From assembly GCA_035545535.1 (NCBI GenBank), contig DASZYF010000039.1, forward strand, positions 1-19,639: a DNA stretch of 19,639 bases. Reading direction: 5' to 3'. A model generated the notes under the pieces. It was not told the DNA's origin, ran no database searches, and worked only from the letters and a program-made list of their open reading frames with translations. Shown piece after piece: positions 1 to 7,890 of this stretch. The stretch comes from DASZYF01 sp035545535. Its GTDB lineage: Bacteria > Actinomycetota > Actinomycetes > Mycobacteriales > CAJCIY01. The stretch's first letter is position 1; each line of letters begins with the position of its first letter. The position numbers and the translations under genes are program-made.

Positions 1-1
1 T

Positions 2-1084
2 CCCCCGACACCGCCGGCACCGCCTGCGCCGACACCGCCTGCGCCCGTAGCCGGGCCGCCCGCACCCGCGCCGCAGGAGCGCGCGCCCACGCCCGGGACG
101 CCACCCGCGCCTGCACCTGCGGCGGCACCGGCCGCGCGTCCGGCCGGTGGGCTCGCCATCGATGTGCGTGACCTGCGCGTCACGTACACCCCGCGCGGCC
201 GCAAGCCGGTCGAGGCGGTGCGCGGGTTGTCGTTCTCCGTGCGCGAGGGCGAGGTGCTCGCGCTGCTCGGCCCGAACGGCGCCGGCAAGACGAGCACCGT
301 CGAGGTGCTCGAGGGCTACCGCGAACCGACGGCCGGCGCGGTGCGCGTGCTCGGCTTCGACCCGACCAGCCGCGCCGATGCGCGCACGTTCCGCGAGCAG
401 ATCGGCATCGTGCTGCAGCAGAGCGAAGGCGAGCTGTACCTGACGGTGGCCGAGTCGGTGGACCGCAACGCGGGCTACTACCCGTGGCCGCACGACCCGG
501 ACGAGGTCATCGAGATGGTCGGCCTCACCGACAAGGCGGACGCGCAGGTGCGCACGCTGTCCGGCGGGCAGCGGCGGCGGCTGGACCTCGCCCTCGGCAT
601 CATCGGCGGGCCGCGGCTGCTGTTCCTCGACGAGCCGACGACCGGCTTCGACCCGTCCGCGCGGCGCAGCTCGTGGGACCTCATCCGCAGCCTGCGCGAG
701 CTCGGCACGACGATCGTGCTGACGACGCACTACATGGACGAGGCGCAAGCGCTGGCCGACCGCATCATCGTCATCGCCAAGGGTCAGCTCGTCGCCGAGG
801 GGACGCCCGAGTCGCTCGGCGGTCGGGCGACCGCTGACGCGCGCATCCGGTTCGTCGTGCCGCCCGCGCTCGACGGCACCCGCGTCCCCGTCTCCCCCGG
901 CGACCACGCCGAGCTCGATGGGTTCATGCTCACGGTGACGACCGCCGACCCGACCCGGGCGCTGCACAACCTCACCGGCTGGGCGCTGCAGCGCGGTGCG
1001 CGCCTGGAGGGCCTGTCCGTGGAACGGCCGACGCTGGAAGACATCTACCTGCAGCTCGTCGGCAAGCAAGAGGGTGAGCAGTGA
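2..1084 (+). CDS. ABC exporter ATP-binding protein with Pro/Ala-rich N-terminal extension (5' partial)
   Basis: This is the ATPase subunit of an ABC-2 type exporter (DrrA/CcmA-like family); it would power efflux through the membrane protein encoded next. Numbering from the GTG at 164, it shows Walker A GPNGAGKT (36-43), a Q-loop near 85, signature LSGGQ (132-136), Walker B LLFLDEP (152-158) and the switch His at 189. The C-terminal part to residue 306 is typical of this family. The GTG at 164 has no convincing ribosome binding site and would remove the start of the first beta strand (LAIDVRDLRVTY). The frame is open without a start codon back to base 2, encoding a Pro/Ala/Thr-rich segment of about 54 residues. 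I therefore infer that the true start lies left of the window. The stop overlaps the permease start (GTGA), so the two are coupled. The transported substrate cannot be inferred. Confidence 0.85.
   Translation, partial: PPTPPAPPAPTPPAPVAGPPAPAPQERAPTPGTPPAPAPAAAPAARPAGGLAIDVRDLRVTYTPRGRKPVEAVRGLSFSVREGEVLALLGPNGAGKTSTVEVLEGYREPTAGAVRVLGFDPTSRADARTFREQIGIVLQQSEGELYLTVAESVDRNAGYYPWPHDPDEVIEMVGLTDKADAQVRTLSGGQRRRLDLALGIIGGPRLLFLDEPTTGFDPSARRSSWDLIRSLRELGTTIVLTTHYMDEAQALADRIIVIAKGQLVAEGTPESLGGRATADARIRFVVPPALDGTRVPVSPGDHAELDGFMLTVTTADPTRALHNLTGWALQRGARLEGLSVERPTLEDIYLQLVGKQEGEQ
5..150 (+). repeat. Low-complexity Pro/Ala coding repeat
   Basis: In the frame of the ATPase, bases 5-28 and 29-52 encode two copies of an eight-residue unit, PTPPAPPA and PTPPAPVA. 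Degenerate PAP/APTP stretches follow to about base 150. Composition is almost entirely Pro, Ala, Thr and Gly, as in a disordered linker or tail. It could be the end of a longer repeat that begins outside the window. Confidence 0.6.
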
Positions 1085-1884
1085 CCGCGCTCGAAGCCGA
1101 ACGCCCGGCGCGCCGGGAGTCGCCCGCACCGGTGACGTTGGCGCTGCACCAGATGCGCTACGAGCAGATCACGTTCTGGCGCAACCCGCAGGCCGCGTTC
1201 TTCACGTTCGCGTTCCCCATCCTGTTCTTCTTCATCTTCGCGTCGACGTTCGGCAAGCACCACCTCGACGGCAGGCTCAACGCGCTCGAGGCGGTCAACT
1301 ACTACGTGCCGTCGATCCTGGGCTACGGCATCGCGAGCGCGACGTTCGTGAACCTCGCGATCGGTCTGTCGATCCGTCGCGAGCGCGGCACGTTGAAGTC
1401 GTTGCGCGGCACACCCCTGCCGGCGTCGTCCCTCATCGGCGGCGTCATCGGCAGCGCGTTCGTCATAGCGCTGATCGAGGTCGCGATCATCCTGGCCGTC
1501 GGCACCATCGGCTACGGCGCGCGGCTGCAGCCGGGACGCGTGCTGCCACTCATCGTGGCGATCGTCCTCGCGGTCCCGTCGTACGCGGGGCTCGGAGTGC
1601 TCGTGTCCTCGCTCGTGCGCAACGCCGAGGCCGCGCCGGCGATCGTGAACCTGCCGTACGTGTTCCTCACGTTCATCAGCGGTACCTACTTCGAGGTGCA
1701 CGGCGCGCTCGCGAAGGTCGCCGAGGTGTTCCCGTTGCGACCGTTCATCCTCGCGGCCCTGCACTGCTTCGACCCCTCCGTGCACAGCGCATGGGACTGG
1801 AAGCACCTCGGCGTGATCGCGGCGTGGGGCGTCGTCGGTGGCGTGCTCGCCGTCCGCACGTTCCGCTGGGAGCCGGCCCGCTGA
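1081..1884 (+). CDS. ABC-2 type transporter membrane subunit
   Basis: The 267-residue product is the membrane partner of the preceding ATPase. After a charged N-terminal stretch of about 30 residues it has about six hydrophobic segments, starting with the first near residues 38-55 (FFTFAFPILFFFIFAS). It contains the family pattern in which a conserved arginine-rich cytoplasmic segment (IRRERGTLKSLRGTPLP, near 99-115) follows the second segment, and a late segment near 195-208 (LPYVFLTFISGTYF). The GTG start at 1081 overlaps the ATPase stop by four bases, which indicates translational coupling. The family exports drugs, lipids or polysaccharides; nothing here fixes the substrate. Only one permease gene is present, so the complex is probably a homodimer of this subunit with two ATPases. 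Confidence 0.85.
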   Translation: MTALEAERPARRESPAPVTLALHQMRYEQITFWRNPQAAFFTFAFPILFFFIFASTFGKHHLDGRLNALEAVNYYVPSILGYGIASATFVNLAIGLSIRRERGTLKSLRGTPLPASSLIGGVIGSAFVIALIEVAIILAVGTIGYGARLQPGRVLPLIVAIVLAVPSYAGLGVLVSSLVRNAEAAPAIVNLPYVFLTFISGTYFEVHGALAKVAEVFPLRPFILAALHCFDPSVHSAWDWKHLGVIAAWGVVGGVLAVRTFRWEPAR

Positions 1885-1889
1885 GCGAC

Positions 1890-2957
1890 GTGACCGACGT
1901 GCTCGCCGGCGTCGGCCCGGCGGCGATCGGCGTCGAGCTCGAGCTCGGCCTGCCCCCGCACCACCCGACCTCCCACGGCGGGCTCCGCCTTGCGCTGTCC
2001 GTCGAGGACGGGGTCGTGACCGCGGCCGACCCGATCGTCGGCTTCATGCACCGCGGCGCGGAGAAGCTGCTCGAGGTGCGCGACTACCGCCAAGGTCTCG
2101 CGCTGGCGAACCGGCACGACTGGCTGTCCGCCTTCGCCGGGGAGCTCGGCCTCTGCCTGGTGGTCGAAGCGGCGCTCGGCATCGAGGTGCCGGCGCGGGC
2201 CGACGCACTGCGGGTCGTCTACGCCGAGATCACGCGGGTGCTGCACCACCTCGCGTTCCTCGACGCCTGGCCGTTGCGCGAGCCGCTGCAGCGCGTGCTC
2301 GAGGAATCGACCGGCGGGCGCGTGCACGTGATGACGGCCCGCGTCGGCGGGCTGCGCGAGGACGTGCCCGACGGTTGGGTCGCGTCGTGGGCGGCGGCGG
2401 TGGCGGCCGTGCGCGCGGAGCTCCCGGCGCTCGACGCGGCCGTTGCTCGAGCTCCGCACGGTGTCGGCGTGCTGTCGCGCGACGACGCGCTCGCCTTCGG
2501 TGCGGGCGGCCCGGTCGGACGCGCCAGCGGGCTCGACCTCGACGTGCGCCGCGACGATGCCTACTCCGGCTACGCCCGCCGCGACGTCGCCGTCGTCACG
2601 CGCACGGCGGGCGACTGCGCGGCGCGGCTGGAGGTGCTGCGCGACGAGGTGGCGGTCTCCCTCGGCCTCATCGACGAGGTGCTCTCCGAGCTGCCCGCCG
2701 GTCCGGTGGACGTGCGGCTGCCGAAGACCGTGCGCGTGCCGGAAGGCCTGTCCTACGCGTGGACCGAGGCACCGGGCGGGCCGGCGGGTTGGTGGCTCGT
2801 CAGCCGCGGCGGGCCGACGCCGTGGCGGCTGAAGATGCGCACACCCTCGTTCGCCCACGCCCCGCTGCTGGCGACGATGCTGCCCGGGACGCGGCTCGCG
2901 GACGTGCCCGCGGTGCTCGCCTCGCTGTTCCTCGTCGCCGGCGACATCGACCGCTGA
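1890..2957 (+). CDS. Stand-alone NuoD-like (complex I 49 kDa subunit-related) protein
   Basis: The 355-residue product is related to NADH-quinone oxidoreductase subunit D. Recognisable blocks are HHPTSHGGLRLAL (24-36), GFMHRGAEKLLEVRDYRQ (51-68), a central GIEVPARADALRV block, and the typical C-terminus with VRVPEGLSYAWTEAPGG, RLKMRTPSFAH and a final AGDIDR. It is shorter than usual NuoD (about 400-440 residues), and no other nuo genes lie in the window. Aligned by eye to bovine 49 kDa, the quinone-site His59 is kept (His29), Tyr108 is replaced by Trp78, and the segment around Asp160 is missing. The start is GTG 1890, five bases after the permease stop; GTG 1899 is an alternative and neither has a strong ribosome binding site. 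It is likely co-transcribed with the exporter. I infer a diverged paralogue rather than a working complex I subunit; its function is unknown. Confidence 0.75.
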   Translation: MTDVLAGVGPAAIGVELELGLPPHHPTSHGGLRLALSVEDGVVTAADPIVGFMHRGAEKLLEVRDYRQGLALANRHDWLSAFAGELGLCLVVEAALGIEVPARADALRVVYAEITRVLHHLAFLDAWPLREPLQRVLEESTGGRVHVMTARVGGLREDVPDGWVASWAAAVAAVRAELPALDAAVARAPHGVGVLSRDDALAFGAGGPVGRASGLDLDVRRDDAYSGYARRDVAVVTRTAGDCAARLEVLRDEVAVSLGLIDEVLSELPAGPVDVRLPKTVRVPEGLSYAWTEAPGGPAGWWLVSRGGPTPWRLKMRTPSFAHAPLLATMLPGTRLADVPAVLASLFLVAGDIDR

Positions 2958-2966
2958 GATCGACGC

Positions 2967-2984
2967 CGTTGCCCGACGGCAACG
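2967..2984 (+). terminator. Hairpin after the NuoD-like gene
   Basis: A 7-bp stem (CGTTGCC / GGCAACG) with a CGAC tetraloop begins nine bases after the stop codon at 2957. No T-run follows, which is common for actinobacterial terminators. The position at the end of the + strand operon and ahead of a convergent gene supports a terminator role. Confidence 0.4.
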
Positions 2985-3070
2985 AGCTCGAAAGGCGGCT
3001 GACGAGGAGGGTGCTTTGCGCCGGGCGGTTCGCTGACGGGCATGACCGCCGGGCACGAGCTTCCGGGCAG

Positions 3071-3153
3071 GGCTCGTCCTCAGCGGCGAGAGACCACCGC
3101 TGCCGACGAACGGAACGGCCTGACTCGTCGTCGGCGGCGATAGACCTCTGCTG
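3071..3153. repeat. Two imperfect direct repeats, each forming a hairpin
   Basis: Bases 3071-3102 and 3122-3153 match at 26 of 32 positions, with a 51-base period. Each copy holds a six-pair stem around a ten-base loop. In copy 1 the stem is CAGCGG/CCGCTG with loop CGAGAGACCA; in copy 2 it is CGGCGG/CTGCTG, pairing with two G-T wobbles on the + strand, with loop CGATAGACCT. The loop is more conserved than expected if only the stem mattered. The repeats lie in the gene-free convergent gap 2958-3244. I see no matching known RNA family. Confidence 0.5.
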
Positions 3154-3200
3154 GCAGCGAGCCGCCCGCACGGAACCAGCCGCCGAGCCCGCACCTACCT

Positions 3201-3220
3201 CGTCAGCCGGGCTTCTGACG
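3201..3220 (-). terminator. Hairpin downstream of the binding-protein gene
   Basis: A 6-bp stem (CGTCAG / CTGACG) with an eight-base loop lies 24 bases beyond the stop of the - strand binding-protein gene. There is no T-run on either side. It could end that transcript, or act in both directions between the convergent genes. Confidence 0.35.
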
Positions 3221-3228
3221 CTCGTTGC

Positions 3229-3249
3229 CGTCAGTCGTCAGCCGTCAGC
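3229..3249. repeat. Three tandem heptamers CGTCAG(T/C)
   Basis: Three head-to-tail copies of CGTCAG plus T or C cover 3229-3249, including the stop codon and final codon of the binding-protein gene. The same hexamer also forms the left arm of the hairpin at 3201. This may be a slippage product. Confidence 0.5.
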
Positions 3250-4264
3250 CGCTGGAGGCAGCGGCGACGTCGGCGTCGCTGGAGAACACCTCGCCGATCA
3301 GGACCTGACCGCCCTTGAGGGCCTGCCGCGTGATCGGGCCGTCCTCGTCGAGCGCCTTGAGGTCGTTGATCTTGATGCCGTAGTCGTTCTCGAGGGCCTG
3401 CTTGCAGTAGCCCTGCGTCGGGCACTCAGCCGGAGCGCCGACGGTCACGCCGCTGCCGCACTTGGCGGCGACGTCGGACAGCGAGGTGAGGCCGTACGCG
3501 TCAGCGCTCGCCTTGGTGACCGCGAACGCGTTCTGGTCGGTCGCCTCGGCCGGGTCGAGCACGGTGAGCCCGGCGGTGGCGGCGAGCGGCTTCAGCGCCG
3601 CGATGGTGGCGGTGATGTCACCGCTCGCCTTAGCGCTGGCCTTCTGCTTCGTCGCGAGGAAGGTGGTGAACGTCGCGGCGTACTCGGGGAAGACCTGGAT
3701 GTCGCCCTTCTCGAGCGCCGGCTCGTAGGCGGCCCGCGCACCGGAGGTCTTCGCGGTCGCGTCGTAGCCGGCCTTCTTGAGCGCGTCGGCGTAGACGTTG
3801 GCGAGCGTGAGGCTCTCCGCGAAGTTCGCCGCGCCGACGACGATCTTGCCGCTCCCACCCGTGAGCCCGTCACCGAGCTTGTTCTCGTCGACGAACGCCT
3901 GCGCGGCGTCCGCGGACGTCTTCTTGTCGATGCTCACCGCGGCGTTGAGGTCGTGCAGCGCCGACTGGGACAGCGCGGCGCTGACCGCGTTGAGCGCGTC
4001 GGTGAGCGGCGACTTCGCGACGTCGGTGCGCACGATGGGCACGACGTTGTCGCTGTTCTGGGAGTGCTTGTCGTCGGCGAGGACGACCAGGTCGTCGCCC
4101 GCCTTCGGCGCGCAGTCGCCGGTGGCCGCGGCGCTGGTCGCCCCGGCGCCGGTGGTCGCGCCCGCGGGCGGTGTCGTGGTCGAGCTCTTGCTCGAGCCGC
4201 AGGCCGCCACCAGGGCCGCCGCGACGAGGGCCGCGGCGAGGAGCCGCAACGTGGAGGGGCGCAT
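3245..4264 (-). CDS. Osmoprotectant (betaine/choline-type) ABC transporter substrate-binding lipoprotein, circularly permuted
   Basis: The 339-residue product is the extracytoplasmic receptor of the importer encoded upstream. It has a lipoprotein signal peptide with lipobox VAAC (Cys22) and a Ser/Thr/Ala/Gly linker to about residue 50. Residues 57-130 (DDLVVLADDKH, DNVVPIVRTDV, then AAQAFVDENKL) resemble the block that normally ends OpuBC/OsmX-type proteins. A Gly-rich joint (131-139) leads to the usual beginning, KIVVGAANFAES (140-151), then KGDIQVFPEYAAT (186-198), and the chain ends at IGEVFSSDADVAAASSG. The domain order is therefore permuted. Cys residues at 51, 269, 281 and 287 could form disulphides. 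ATG 4264 has a GGAGAG ribosome binding site four bases upstream. A hairpin separates it from the permeases. Ligand identity within the quaternary-amine group is not determined. Confidence 0.85.
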   Translation of the reverse strand: MRPSTLRLLAAALVAAALVAACGSSKSSTTTPPAGATTGAGATSAAATGDCAPKAGDDLVVLADDKHSQNSDNVVPIVRTDVAKSPLTDALNAVSAALSQSALHDLNAAVSIDKKTSADAAQAFVDENKLGDGLTGGSGKIVVGAANFAESLTLANVYADALKKAGYDATAKTSGARAAYEPALEKGDIQVFPEYAATFTTFLATKQKASAKASGDITATIAALKPLAATAGLTVLDPAEATDQNAFAVTKASADAYGLTSLSDVAAKCGSGVTVGAPAECPTQGYCKQALENDYGIKINDLKALDEDGPITRQALKGGQVLIGEVFSSDADVAAASSG

Positions 4265-4286
4265 GTGCTCTCCGCCTTCTGTGTCC

Positions 4287-4309
4287 CGCGCGGTCCCAGC
4301 TGCCGCGCG
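4287..4309 (-). promoter_or_regulatory. GC-rich hairpin between permease and binding-protein genes
   Basis: A 7-bp stem (CGCGCGG / CCGCGCG) with a nine-base loop lies in the 81-base gap before the binding-protein gene. Such hairpins can be mRNA processing or stability sites that let the binding protein be made at a different level from the permeases, or partial terminators. This role is inferred from position only. Confidence 0.35.
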
Positions 4310-4345
4310 CGTGTCCGGCGGGTTGTGCCCGCTCGTGCCGCGACG

Positions 4346-5158
4346 CTACCCGACGGTGGGCTTCTCCACCTCACGGGTTGGCAACGGTTCCGGGGCGCCG
4401 GCATCCATCGGGGCCGGTCGGCGGGGGGCCCCGGCCCCGCCCCACGCGGCGGGCAGCACCCGCCGCCACACCGGCCCGGGCGACCCGGGCGTGAGGAGGG
4501 CCTGGACCCGCCCGAGCGTCACGTCGAGCGCGAGGGCGAGCACCGCGACGACGACGGCGGTCCCCACGACCTGGTCGTACAGCTGCTGGTTGTTGCCCGC
4601 CTCGATGGGCAGCCCGAGCGTCGCGTCGCCGACGTAGGAGGCGAGCGTCGCGGTGGCGAAGACCTGCACCGCCGCGGTGCGCACACCGGCGGCGATGAGG
4701 GGCAGCGCCAGGGGCAGCTCGACCCGGGTCAGCACCTGGCCCGGCTTCATGCCCATGCCGCGCGCGGCGTCGATGGTGTCGTCGTCGACGGCGGCCGTCG
4801 CGGTGTAGGTGTTCGTGAGGATCGGTGGGAGGCCGAAGATCGCGAGCGCGATGACGGCGGTGCGCTCGCGCACTCCGAACGCACCGATGCGCGACAGCAG
4901 GATGAGGATGCCGATGGTCGGCACCGCCCGACCGAGGTTGCCCAGGGCGGTGACGACGGAGCCGCCCTTGCGGATGTGGCCGAGCGCGAGCCCCACCGGC
5001 ACGGCGACGACCAGCGCGAGGGCAAGTGACTCGGCGCTGATGATCAGCTGCCGGCCGGCAAGGTGCAGCAGCCCCCCGCTGCCCGTCCAGCTCGAGCCGT
5101 GGCTGAGCCACGAGAAGCCGTCGCCGATCTTGCTCGTCGGCGCGAGTCGCAGGGTCAT
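4346..5158 (-). CDS. Osmoprotectant ABC transporter permease (second)
   Basis: The 270-residue product is an OpuBB/OpuBD-type inner-membrane permease that pairs with the upstream permease to form the channel. It has hydrophobic segments near 42-60, 79-90, 100-113, 150-172 and 197-213, and the cytoplasmic ATPase-contacting loop DAARGMGMKPGQVLTRVELP (130-149). Beyond the last membrane segment is an unusual Pro-rich tail of about 45 residues. The start is ATG 5158, which overlaps the stop of the first permease by four bases (ATGA), so the two are coupled. The same frame remains open far upstream, but that part is antisense to or out of frame with real genes and lacks membrane character. Confidence 0.88.
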   Translation of the reverse strand: MTLRLAPTSKIGDGFSWLSHGSSWTGSGGLLHLAGRQLIISAESLALALVVAVPVGLALGHIRKGGSVVTALGNLGRAVPTIGILILLSRIGAFGVRERTAVIALAIFGLPPILTNTYTATAAVDDDTIDAARGMGMKPGQVLTRVELPLALPLIAAGVRTAAVQVFATATLASYVGDATLGLPIEAGNNQQLYDQVVGTAVVVAVLALALDVTLGRVQALLTPGSPGPVWRRVLPAAWGGAGAPRRPAPMDAGAPEPLPTREVEKPTVG

Positions 5159-5844
5159 CGCGCAGCTCGCGTCCAGGGCGTGGTGAGGCGCTGCACGAGC
5201 AGCAGCACCGCGTCGTAGGCGAGTGCGAGCGCGACGATGAGCACGAGCGCGGTGAGCACCTGCGCGTTGAGCTCCTGCTGGTAGCCGTCGTAGAGCAGCT
5301 GGCCGAGACCTCCGCGACCGAGCAGCCCGCCGATCGAGAGCAGCGCGACGGTGCTGACCGACGTGACGCGCAGGCCCGCGAGGATGGCCGGCAGCGCGAG
5401 CGGCAGCTGCACCCGGGTGAGCAATCGCCACTGCCCGTAGCCCATCCCCTGCGCAGCGTCGACGACGTCGGCCGGCACCTCCGCGAGGCCGGTGAAGATG
5501 TTGCGCAGCAACAGCAGCTGCGCGTAGCCGACGAGCGCGATGACGATGGGCGTGTTGCTGTAGAAGTCGAAGTACGGCGTGATGAGCACGAACAGCGCGA
5601 GCGACGGGATCGTGTACACGACGCCGGCCACGCCGAGGACCGCCGAGCGCAGCCACGCGCGGCGCATGCCGATGAGCGTGAGCGGGATGGCGACGACCAG
5701 CGACAGCGCGAGCGCCGTGGCGGAGAGCTCGACGTGCAGCGTCAGCGCGTGGAGGATGTCGTGCTTGCGTGAGGTGAGGTACTCGCCGCAGATCCACGCG
5801 TTGTCGCGCAGGCACCCGCGCGGCACGACCAGCGCGGACAGCAC
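5155..5844 (-). CDS. Osmoprotectant ABC transporter permease (first)
   Basis: The 229-residue product is an OpuBB/OpuBD-type permease, close to the usual 210-230 residue length. Residues 7-22 (VPRGCLRDNAWICGEY) match the periplasmic N-terminal region seen in this family. Membrane segments lie near 38-60, 67-88, 98-118, 150-172 and 197-217, with the coupling loop DAAQGMGYGQWRLLTRVQLP at 129-148. The start is GTG 5844. There is no Shine-Dalgarno sequence, but a TATCGT -10 element lies six bases upstream, so a leaderless transcript is plausible. It is the first gene of the permease-permease-binding protein operon, divergent from the ATPase. Confidence 0.88.
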   Translation of the reverse strand: MLSALVVPRGCLRDNAWICGEYLTSRKHDILHALTLHVELSATALALSLVVAIPLTLIGMRRAWLRSAVLGVAGVVYTIPSLALFVLITPYFDFYSNTPIVIALVGYAQLLLLRNIFTGLAEVPADVVDAAQGMGYGQWRLLTRVQLPLALPAILAGLRVTSVSTVALLSIGGLLGRGGLGQLLYDGYQQELNAQVLTALVLIVALALAYDAVLLLVQRLTTPWTRAAR

Positions 5845-5850
5845 GGGCCG

Positions 5851-5856
5851 ACGATA
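5851..5856 (-). promoter_or_regulatory. Candidate -10 element for the permease operon, leaderless
   Basis: On the - strand TATCGT fits the actinobacterial TAnnnT -10 consensus and ends six bases before the GTG start at 5844, the spacing expected for a leaderless mRNA. No Shine-Dalgarno sequence is present, which agrees. The -35 region is weak. The element lies in the 89-base gap shared with the divergent ATPase. Confidence 0.4.
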
Positions 5857-5933
5857 GGCGCTGATCGTTGCCGCGTGCAGGAAGCCGCGTCCTGGGCGAG
5901 GATGGGCGCGTGGGCGAGGAGCCGGGGGACCCG

Positions 5934-7076
<1,143 letters not shown>

Positions 7077-7077
7077 C

Positions 7078-7842
7078 CTATCGCTGCCCGAGCTTCCGCC
7101 AGACGGGGCGGGGCGCGAGGCGCAGGCCGGCGAAGAGGTAGCGCAGCACCCCGGGCACGTAGACCTCGGGCTTGCCGGTGCGCACCGCGTCGGCCACGGC
7201 TCGGCCGACGACGTCGGCGGTGGTCGAGAACGGTGCGGGCGTCATGCCCTCGGTCATCTTCGTGTGCACGAACCCGGGGCGGACCACGACGACCCGCGCA
7301 CCGCTGCCGTGCAACGCGTCGGCCAGCCCGGCGCCGATCGCGTCGAGGCCCGCCTTGCTGGCGCCGTAGACGAAGTTGTCGCGCCGCGCGCGCACGCCGG
7401 CGACGCTGGACAGGACGACGAGCGTGCCGTGGCCCTGCTGCTTGAGCCGCTGGGCCGCTGCCAGGCACGCGGCCCCCACACCGACGACGTTGACGTTGAG
7501 CACGTTCGCCGCGAACGCGGCATCGGTCTCGGAGCGCGGCTGGTCGCCGAGCACGCCCGCGGCCGCGATGACGACGTCGACGTCACCGCCCGCGGCGGCG
7601 AACCCCGTGGTGATGACGTCCTCGGCTCCGCTCGCCCCGGTGGCGGCGTCCCAGACGACCGTCTCGATGCGCGCGCTGGTGCCGAGGGCCTTGCCCGCCT
7701 GCTCGAGCGCTTCCTCGTCGCGGCCCGCGAGCACGACGACGGCGTCGCCGCGCAGGTCGAGGGCACGCACCGACGCGAGCCCGAGGTCGCTCGTCCCTCC
7801 GAGCAGCAGAACCGAGCGGACCCCGCCCAGAGCGTCCTTCAC
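7078..7842 (-). CDS. dprE2: Decaprenylphosphoryl-2-keto-beta-D-erythro-pentose reductase
   Basis: This short-chain dehydrogenase carries out the second half of the ribose-to-arabinose epimerisation on decaprenyl phosphate, reducing the 2-keto intermediate made by DprE1. The nucleotide-binding motif LLLGGTSDLG (12-21), Ser145/146 in VLSSVAG, and catalytic Tyr159-X3-Lys163 in YGASK are present. The C-terminus (RYLFAGLRLAPRPVWRKL) resembles the mycobacterial DprE2 end, RYVMMVLRHIPRSIFRKL. I chose GTG 7842 because it gives 254 residues, matching the mycobacterial protein, and a GAAGGG site lies at suitable distance. GTG 7848 is possible, and TTG 7875 gives an atypical extension. It is the last gene of the arabinose-donor cluster, 48 bases after dprE1. 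Confidence 0.85.
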   Translation of the reverse strand: MKDALGGVRSVLLLGGTSDLGLASVRALDLRGDAVVVLAGRDEEALEQAGKALGTSARIETVVWDAATGASGAEDVITTGFAAAGGDVDVVIAAAGVLGDQPRSETDAAFAANVLNVNVVGVGAACLAAAQRLKQQGHGTLVVLSSVAGVRARRDNFVYGASKAGLDAIGAGLADALHGSGARVVVVRPGFVHTKMTEGMTPAPFSTTADVVGRAVADAVRTGKPEVYVPGVLRYLFAGLRLAPRPVWRKLGQR

Positions 7843-7890
7843 GCGCACGCACCCTTCATCGATGGACCGGACCAAGCCGCCGCCGGCGGG

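Noticed and set aside
996..2957. Long open frame suggesting a 653-residue fusion upstream of the NuoD-like protein
   Set aside because: The first 300 or so codons are antisense-like Arg/Ala-rich sequence overlapping the ATPase end and the permease in another frame. NuoD similarity begins only after GTG 1890.
3060..3220. Glycine riboswitch or another tandem aptamer
   Set aside because: The GAGAGACC-like loop and the tandem layout recalled glycine aptamers, but the conserved core sequences are absent and no downstream gene starts here; both neighbours end at this gap.
4060..4264. N-terminal part of the binding protein as an unrelated added domain
   Set aside because: Its motifs (VVLADDK, NVVPIVR, AFVDENKL) match in order those of the usual C-terminal block, and that block is missing from the C-terminus. 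A permutation explains it better.
1838..5029. 1063-codon + strand open frame
   Set aside because: It is a GC-rich shadow crossing the NuoD-like gene and the - strand binding protein and permease. It is Arg/Ala/Gly-rich without any recognisable domain.
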